From Schistocephalus solidus (Eukaryota; Platyhelminthes; Cestoda; Diphyllobothriidea; Diphyllobothriidae): a DNA stretch of 64,000 nucleotides. The translations under genes were made by a program, and so were the position numbers. Below are positions 59,150 to 64,000 of the stretch, one piece after another; position 1 is the first letter of the stretch, and every line of letters begins with the position of its first letter. The stretch lies in assembly GCA_017591395.1 (NCBI GenBank), contig WEDG01000341.1:230438-294437 (forward strand). Reading direction: 5' to 3'. Under the pieces are notes generated by a model. It saw only the letters and a list, made by a program, of their open reading frames with translations, searched no databases and was not told where the DNA came from.

Positions 59150-59335
59150 TATTTAAATTTTTTCTAGCTTATATTTATACCCTTTTTTTATAGTAAAACG
59201 CCCTTAAACAAGAAGATTTGGTCCAGAAAGTACAATAGCGTAGAAAAACCCTGGAAATAAAGAAACGTTGAATTTCAACCCGTTTCGCCCAGTCTAACCT
59301 ACAATAAAGAGAACTGAACTGAACTTATTTTTTTA
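59150..59335 (+). mobile_element. LINE/SINE-like 3' end with ACTGA tail
   Basis: A stem-loop 'gaaacg-ttgaa...ttcaa-cccgtttc' (about 59262-59286) is followed by 'acaataaagagaactgaact' and 'gaac'. The layout of hairpin, AATAAA-like motif and (ACTGA)n tail matches the 26920-26969 insert and the 40014-40055 tail. The 5' part is not identifiable. Confidence 0.5.
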
Positions 59336-59339
59336 GTAA

Positions 59340-61355
59340 ATAGCTTTTTTTGTGCCTTAGATAAGTACAACAAACAAAAATAAACAACCTCAAATGTGTG
59401 CCATACCACCACCTTAAATTTCGGGCATCATATTTCATGAGTTAGGCCGTCTACTGTACATTTGTATATTTTATAAAGGCTGGTACTAATATTAATGGTT
59501 TTGAAATATCTGAGAATAAACCCAGTAATTTGGTAGGCTTTAGAGACAATCAGGACGCAGTACTCTGACAGATTAAGACAACTAGAATATGATATGCCCC
59601 GATCCCTTATTAGTCGTCCGTTACTTGGCCGACCATCTCAAATAGTGAGATCAGAATAAGATTAACACTGTTTTCCCTAATCCTGCAAAAGATGAACAGT
59701 GCGAAGAATCATTTTGAGGAAGGGGTGCTAATATCTGAATTTCTGGGTTTTTTAATACCAAGGAAATAAGGTAATTGAGAAGATGCGATAAGAGATGCAC
59801 GTTTCAGTACACAAACGTTTATAAGCTTCTGTGAATGTGGTAACCATAAGTGTACAATGCGATGCGAGAATATTTAGCAACACAATCAGAGCTGAACTTC
59901 GAACTTGCAAATATTTATTAGTTTTCAGGCACTGTTACTTGTTTTTGAAACAAGATGTCTACTTGGCCGAAGCGAATCTGTTCTTCGTTTACTTACTGAT
60001 CCTTAATAAGAATTGGTAATCGGCCTTAATCAATATCAAGTCGCAAAGTCTTTTACCCTCCAGCCTGCTCAATATCCAAAACAACTCACAGCATATGAAC
60101 AAGTTAACTGGGTTTTAAGAAGAATGTGCATTTAAAGGATAGATATGCTGACTTACGAATTACTTAAGCTATCACAATTAGTTTTCGGTATTCCCCGTGG
60201 ACAAAAAAGGCAAAATATCATCGATTTATTTCTAAAAATAAAATAAGCAGGCCTTTAGTGGATCGAAATATTTTCTAGGCTCTTCATGTTTAATGTCATT
60301 GTGCTACTGGTTGCTCTTTTGGTAAGACAGGGATAAAAAGTGGGAAAAATTTAATCTGATACTTACTGACTTACGACATGCTTGGCCACTGCTTGGTATA
60401 CTTCCTCCGACGACCCTGTACCACAACTGCTTTAAGTCTCGCTACTTCCAACCAATAAGTCGGCCTTTATCATAGCATTTAGTTTGCACTTTCCACGTCG
60501 TGAGGCACATTGCGTACATCGTCTCACGCGACTGTCAAACTGATGATAGTCGAAAGGGGTTCGGATCAGGAATTAAGGTAATCAACAAGGGAACTCTGTA
60601 AAATTGCTCTGTGATTGAAGGATATACAGGGCGAATTGTATTCTAAGTCATAAAAAGACCGAAGGTATTAGGTAATTAAGAATTTATTTTTAGTGAGCGC
60701 TAAGAAGGCACTGTCGAAACAAACATTCGTTACGAAATAAAATTACGACAATGTGTGCAGATTGAATGTACAAATATGTAATAATGAAGCAGAAGTTTTC
60801 CTGTTAGGGCAATAGTTATCGATGACTGGAAATTAATTGTGAACTATTAAATAGGTAGTGAAAAAACTCATCCACTCCTTCGTTTTCGAATAGAAGGTAG
60901 AAGAAAAAAATGTTCAGGAAAATAAGGTAAGGGTATACGTTAGGCTAATGCTGCAGTTACATTAAAGAATGAGACAATGAAACGTCGATATGCTGCGTTC
61001 TTGATCACTAAGGCGTATGAAACAAAATCTCGGGAAAAGACGTCAGCGAACGTCAGGCCTCAGCATCTTGGGATAAAGAATTGAATTCAGATGATGGTAG
61101 GTATCCAACTAAATGGGAGCATTTTAGACTGTGTACGTCCAAATGACTTCCATCGTTTCAATGACTGGTGGTATGAGGAGACATCATGGTTCCTGAGGGA
61201 CTCGAGGTAAAGAAAAATAGTTTCAAGAAGGTCACTTAAATTCTCGATTGTCCCTTCTCTGAGTCATGGAGAAAGCTGCTCAGTAAAGATGAGGAAAATA
61301 AAAGGTTAATAGAATCAGTGTTAAGATACATGTGCAGTCTTCGCTTAAATGAAGA
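59340..61355. other. Unassigned AT-rich DNA
   Basis: Only one frame near 60 codons (59831-60019, +). No repeat or domain is recognised. Confidence 0.5.
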
Positions 61356-61359
61356 TAGA

Positions 61360-62055
61360 TTAGTAAATAACTGTTTTCAAGTGGCCAGTTATTCCAGAGA
61401 AAGCTATCCCTAGAAGCAAAGAAAGAGAGCGATTACATGTTGAGGATGCAGGAGGAGGTATTTTTAGCGCTGGATTTCTTAGGTTAAAAAGAAGACTAAT
61501 GGGGGTGATGACAGAAAGCTTGTAGAGATTTGAGCTATTATAAAGTCGAAAAAGGAGACGAAAACCCGCTTCCAGTCTCCTGACCCAATGAAATTTTAGC
61601 TTCGTCAGCTGGCACCTAGTTGAGTGGGAATTATTTGAAAGAGTTTTATACAGGAGTTTTTTTGTGAAATGACTTTGGACATTTTCAATTTTCGAATGGC
61701 TAGCTTTGTTCACTTAATCAAAGCAAGGGCAGAAAAATTCAAGAATGGGAAGCACAACCATACGTAAAGTCTTAATTTAATTTCAGGAAGGTAAAAATTA
61801 TAAGAAATGAAGCCGCAAATCTGAGCAGCATTGGACGTAATTCTATCGGTATGGGGCGAAAGATCTAATTTATTTGTGTCGCTTAAGCCCAAGTCCTTGA
61901 TTAAGGAACATTCACTCATAGGGGAACCTTTAAAAATAACATGTTGCGGCAGACTTGAAGGCCCAGCATCTACAACTGATGCAAACGCTCATGTTAGCAT
62001 TTTTCTTAACCCAAAAAAATTGTTTAAAATCCCCAAAGAATTAAGTCTTCTATTT
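61360..62055 (-). mobile_element. CR1-like LINE, C-terminal fragment (copy B)
   Basis: Minus strand: 'CYFKGSPMSECSLIKDLGLS' (61940-61880), 'DTNKLDLSPHTDRITSNAAQ' (61880-61815), then after a frameshift 'NKASHSKIENVQSHFTKKLL' (61710-61650) and 'LTKLKFHWVRRLEAGFRLLF' (61605-61545). 'KDLGL' and 'IENVQ..FTKKLL' are the conserved thumb and C-terminal motifs of CR1-type RT. The DLGLS..N.LDL.PH block is shared with the LINE at 52.5-55 kb, so both are one family. The copy lacks the RT core and endonuclease. Confidence 0.8.
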
Positions 62056-62340
62056 TAGTTTAGAAGTGTTTTTGAAATAATTTATTCCTTTTTAACATGC
62101 ACGTTTTCCGCCAATTTATGCTAACTTCCCTCAAAATCTCATTTCTATGCCACCCATTATCTTTCCCATGCCATAATATGGCCTACACTTCCATGGTTTT
62201 CATCCAAATATGCCGTTGTACAATAATATCAGTTCTTTTAAATTAACATTTGGACCAATTGTAGAACAGAGTAATTTTGTTTTCCCCCTTTTTTTATTCT
62301 CTCCAGTTTTCTCCACCACCAAATTGTCCTTTTTAGTTTA

Positions 62341-64000
62341 GTTTCACTCAATGCAAGATCTATTGTAAATAAGATGACAGAGCTAAGAACAGTAGCTTAT
62401 GAGCTTGATCCAGATGTGCTGTGCATTACTGAATCCTTGGTTCACTCTCTTATTTCCGAATTTACGTTCGCTATAGCTAATTTTCCATTTGTACCGACAA
62501 GACCACACTAAAAAACGTGACGTTGTTTGCCTCATTTATTTTAAGTCATCCTTTGTACATTTCCATTTTCAGCTGAGCATTTCGTCCTTTTCTGGAAATG
62601 TATGCTTTGTTTCAGCCATCCTCCCGCACAATAAAAAAGCGGTAATTGGCTTTGTCTATAATCCTCCGTGTTATTTTGGCAATGAAAATGAGCTCTGTGA
62701 ACTATTTGAAACAATTGCAGGGAATCAATTTGCTGTCAAAATAATCGTAGCTAATTTTAATCTGCTGGACATTGACTAGCAGGCAAATTCCATTCCACGA
62801 AAACTTCAGTAATTGGTCGATGCTACTAACTTTACAAACATTTCCCAACTGTGACTTGAAATGACAGCATTTGAGATTTAATTTTTACAAATGATGTCCA
62901 CCCTCTCTTTATGAATTTCCATCGTGATCTTTCCCAAGTGACCGCACACTAATTCACTGCTGTTTGCCAGTCTCCCTTTCTACCAAGCCTCAGTTAGAAT
63001 GTACTAACCTTGTAGTGTAGACGAAGGTCAAAACTGCTAAGAACCAAGGTGTACAAAATAAATTAACGCTATGTGGGGAATTGTGTCTAAACTACAAATG
63101 ACAAAAGGACGGCAAAAATGTCAGAGGATTGTTAGAATGCAGACTCACGAAAAACGCAGCTTCTAGATAGCGAGTGTTGTTGAGGATTGTAATGAATCCT
63201 GAACTAGATCCAAAAAGCTATGCATCAAGGATGAAGATCAGAGACAAGAGTTCAATTGAGACGGTGATCGGTATAATGCAATCGAGAAATGAAGATCAAT
63301 CGTTGCAATTGACTGCAAGTAATTAAGAGAGATCAGTACAATCAAGAGAGCAGCGGTGACATTCAGCAGCGAAATGAGAAGACGTCCAACATGCTGGTTT
63401 AAGCTGGCTGTTGTGTTTGATTTAGCAAATTATAAAAAGCGTACATAAAGATTCAGGTGAACAAGAACGATACAAACATGTAAATTTTACAAAGGCCTAC
63501 AACCTCAACCTTGCTAACACAAACCATGAATTAATATATAATTTCATAAGCACTCTAGATTGGCTTAGCATGTTTTCAATCAACGATTGAAACTTTTTCC
63601 ATGAAAAATTGCCATGCCTTAGAGAAAAGATCCAGGCTTTTATCCCGCTTAAGATTTTTAATTCAAATACCGCCTCTTCTATGGTTCCACATTTTCTACA
63701 AAACAGACTTAAAAATTACGAAAGCAACCTAACAATCGTCTAAAAGTTTTTTGCCTTAAGGATTGCACAAATATTTGAATAAGCATTGAAAATAGGCATA
63801 GGGAGTCTCGGGCAATAAGTGATGCCAATTCATTCAAATCTTTTGCTCAAGTCTTCCATGTTCGGTCATTGGCTAAGCGTCTGAATGTCACTCCGCCTTT
63901 ACTGGACCGTAACAAATATTTCGTTACAGAGAACTTGGGCAAAGCAGAATTGTTGAATTCATTTTTCGAGATCCACTTTACCATTTAAACTAAGTCACTT
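62341..64000 (+). mobile_element. CR1-like LINE, endonuclease and linker (copy C), runs off the window
   Basis: Plus strand: endonuclease start 'SLNARSIVNKMTELRTVAYE' (62344-62403) and 'LDPDVLCITESLVHSLIS' (62404-62457), then 'KAVIGFVYNPPCYF' (62638-62680), 'FNLLDID' (62758-62778; the usual GDFN is ANFN), 'LVDATNFTNISQL' (about 62812-62850) and 'DVHPLFMN' (about 62895-62920). After an insertion, the linker resumes with 'FTKAYNLNLANTNHELIYNF' (63487-63546), 'FHEKLPCLREKIQAFIPLKI' (63598-63657) and 'GKAELLNSFFEIHFT' (63939-63983). RT would lie to the right of the window. Stops and frameshifts are present. About 280 bp upstream (62060-62340) may be its 5' UTR. Confidence 0.82.
63011..63478. mobile_element. 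468-bp insertion inside LINE copy C
   Basis: LINE coding similarity stops at 'LECTN' (about 63007) and resumes at 'NFTKAYN' (63484). The insert begins TGTAGTGTAG and ends GATACAAACA, so it has the TG...CA termini of an LTR. Internal signals are in the wrong order for a solo LTR (an AATAAA-like motif lies left of a TATAAAAAG), and no target duplication is evident. The identity is open: a solo LTR or a non-autonomous DNA element. Confidence 0.5.

Noticed and set aside
63011..63478. Firm call of a solo LTR
   Set aside because: TG...CA ends fit, but signal order is wrong for an LTR and no target duplication is visible, so only an insertion is claimed.
1..64000. CRISPR arrays, bacterial operons, phage or plasmid systems
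   Set aside because: No regularly spaced repeats of that type, no ribosome-binding-site-led gene clusters; the content is eukaryotic.

Overview
The window is eukaryotic and almost certainly from a flatworm draft genome, most likely a diphyllobothriidean (pseudophyllidean) tapeworm. That assignment is inference. It rests on the mix of retroelements (a CsRn1-like Ty3/gypsy element, CR1-like and RTE-like LINEs, a Penelope-like element with a GIY-YIG domain, and LINE-encoded C-terminal C2H2 fingers) and on a GC-rich dispersed repeat family that I recall from such genomes. Gene density is very low, no operon-like layout exists, and a 100-base assembly gap lies at 4098-4197. I found no rRNA, tRNA or CRISPR, and no confidently identifiable conserved host gene. 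Most short open frames are chance frames or shadows of decayed transposons.

Layout. 1-6.5 kb: unassigned DNA, a protein-like dispersed repeat (family W) joined to an inverted-repeat element (family Z), the gap, then a repeat unit (family D) that recurs at 8.6-9.4 kb. 6.7-8.3 kb: a LINE C-terminal zinc-finger remnant, then copies of the GC-rich repeat family X. 9.8-24.7 kb: mostly featureless, with a clean 537-bp Z element with inverted termini at 18.8 kb. 24.8-27.5 kb: an (AGT)n microsatellite touching a foldback element (family Y), an X copy, and an antisense RTE-like LINE that itself carries a 50-bp retroelement tail insertion. 28.5-29.6 kb: a G-rich GGT tract and another X copy. 31.6 kb: a small open frame with a convincing signal peptide, the best host-gene candidate. 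32-39 kb: repeats and unassigned DNA.

From 39 to 64 kb the window is a transposon graveyard: a CR1-like LINE 3' end, a Penelope-like fragment, an antisense Ty3/gypsy remnant lacking its RNase H region, a second LINE, a nearly full-length but inactivated Ty3/gypsy element with both LTRs (47.2-52.5 kb), an antisense CR1-like LINE whose catalytic FADD reads FADN, more X repeats, a LINE C-terminal half, a Tc1/mariner-like HTH fragment, and two LINE copies in opposite orientation at the right edge, the last running off the window.

Nothing here forms a recognisable new multi-gene system. The items most worth following up are the secreted-peptide frame at 31.64 kb, the duplicated protein-like W repeat, the foldback/microsatellite junction, and the nested insertions that can be dated.
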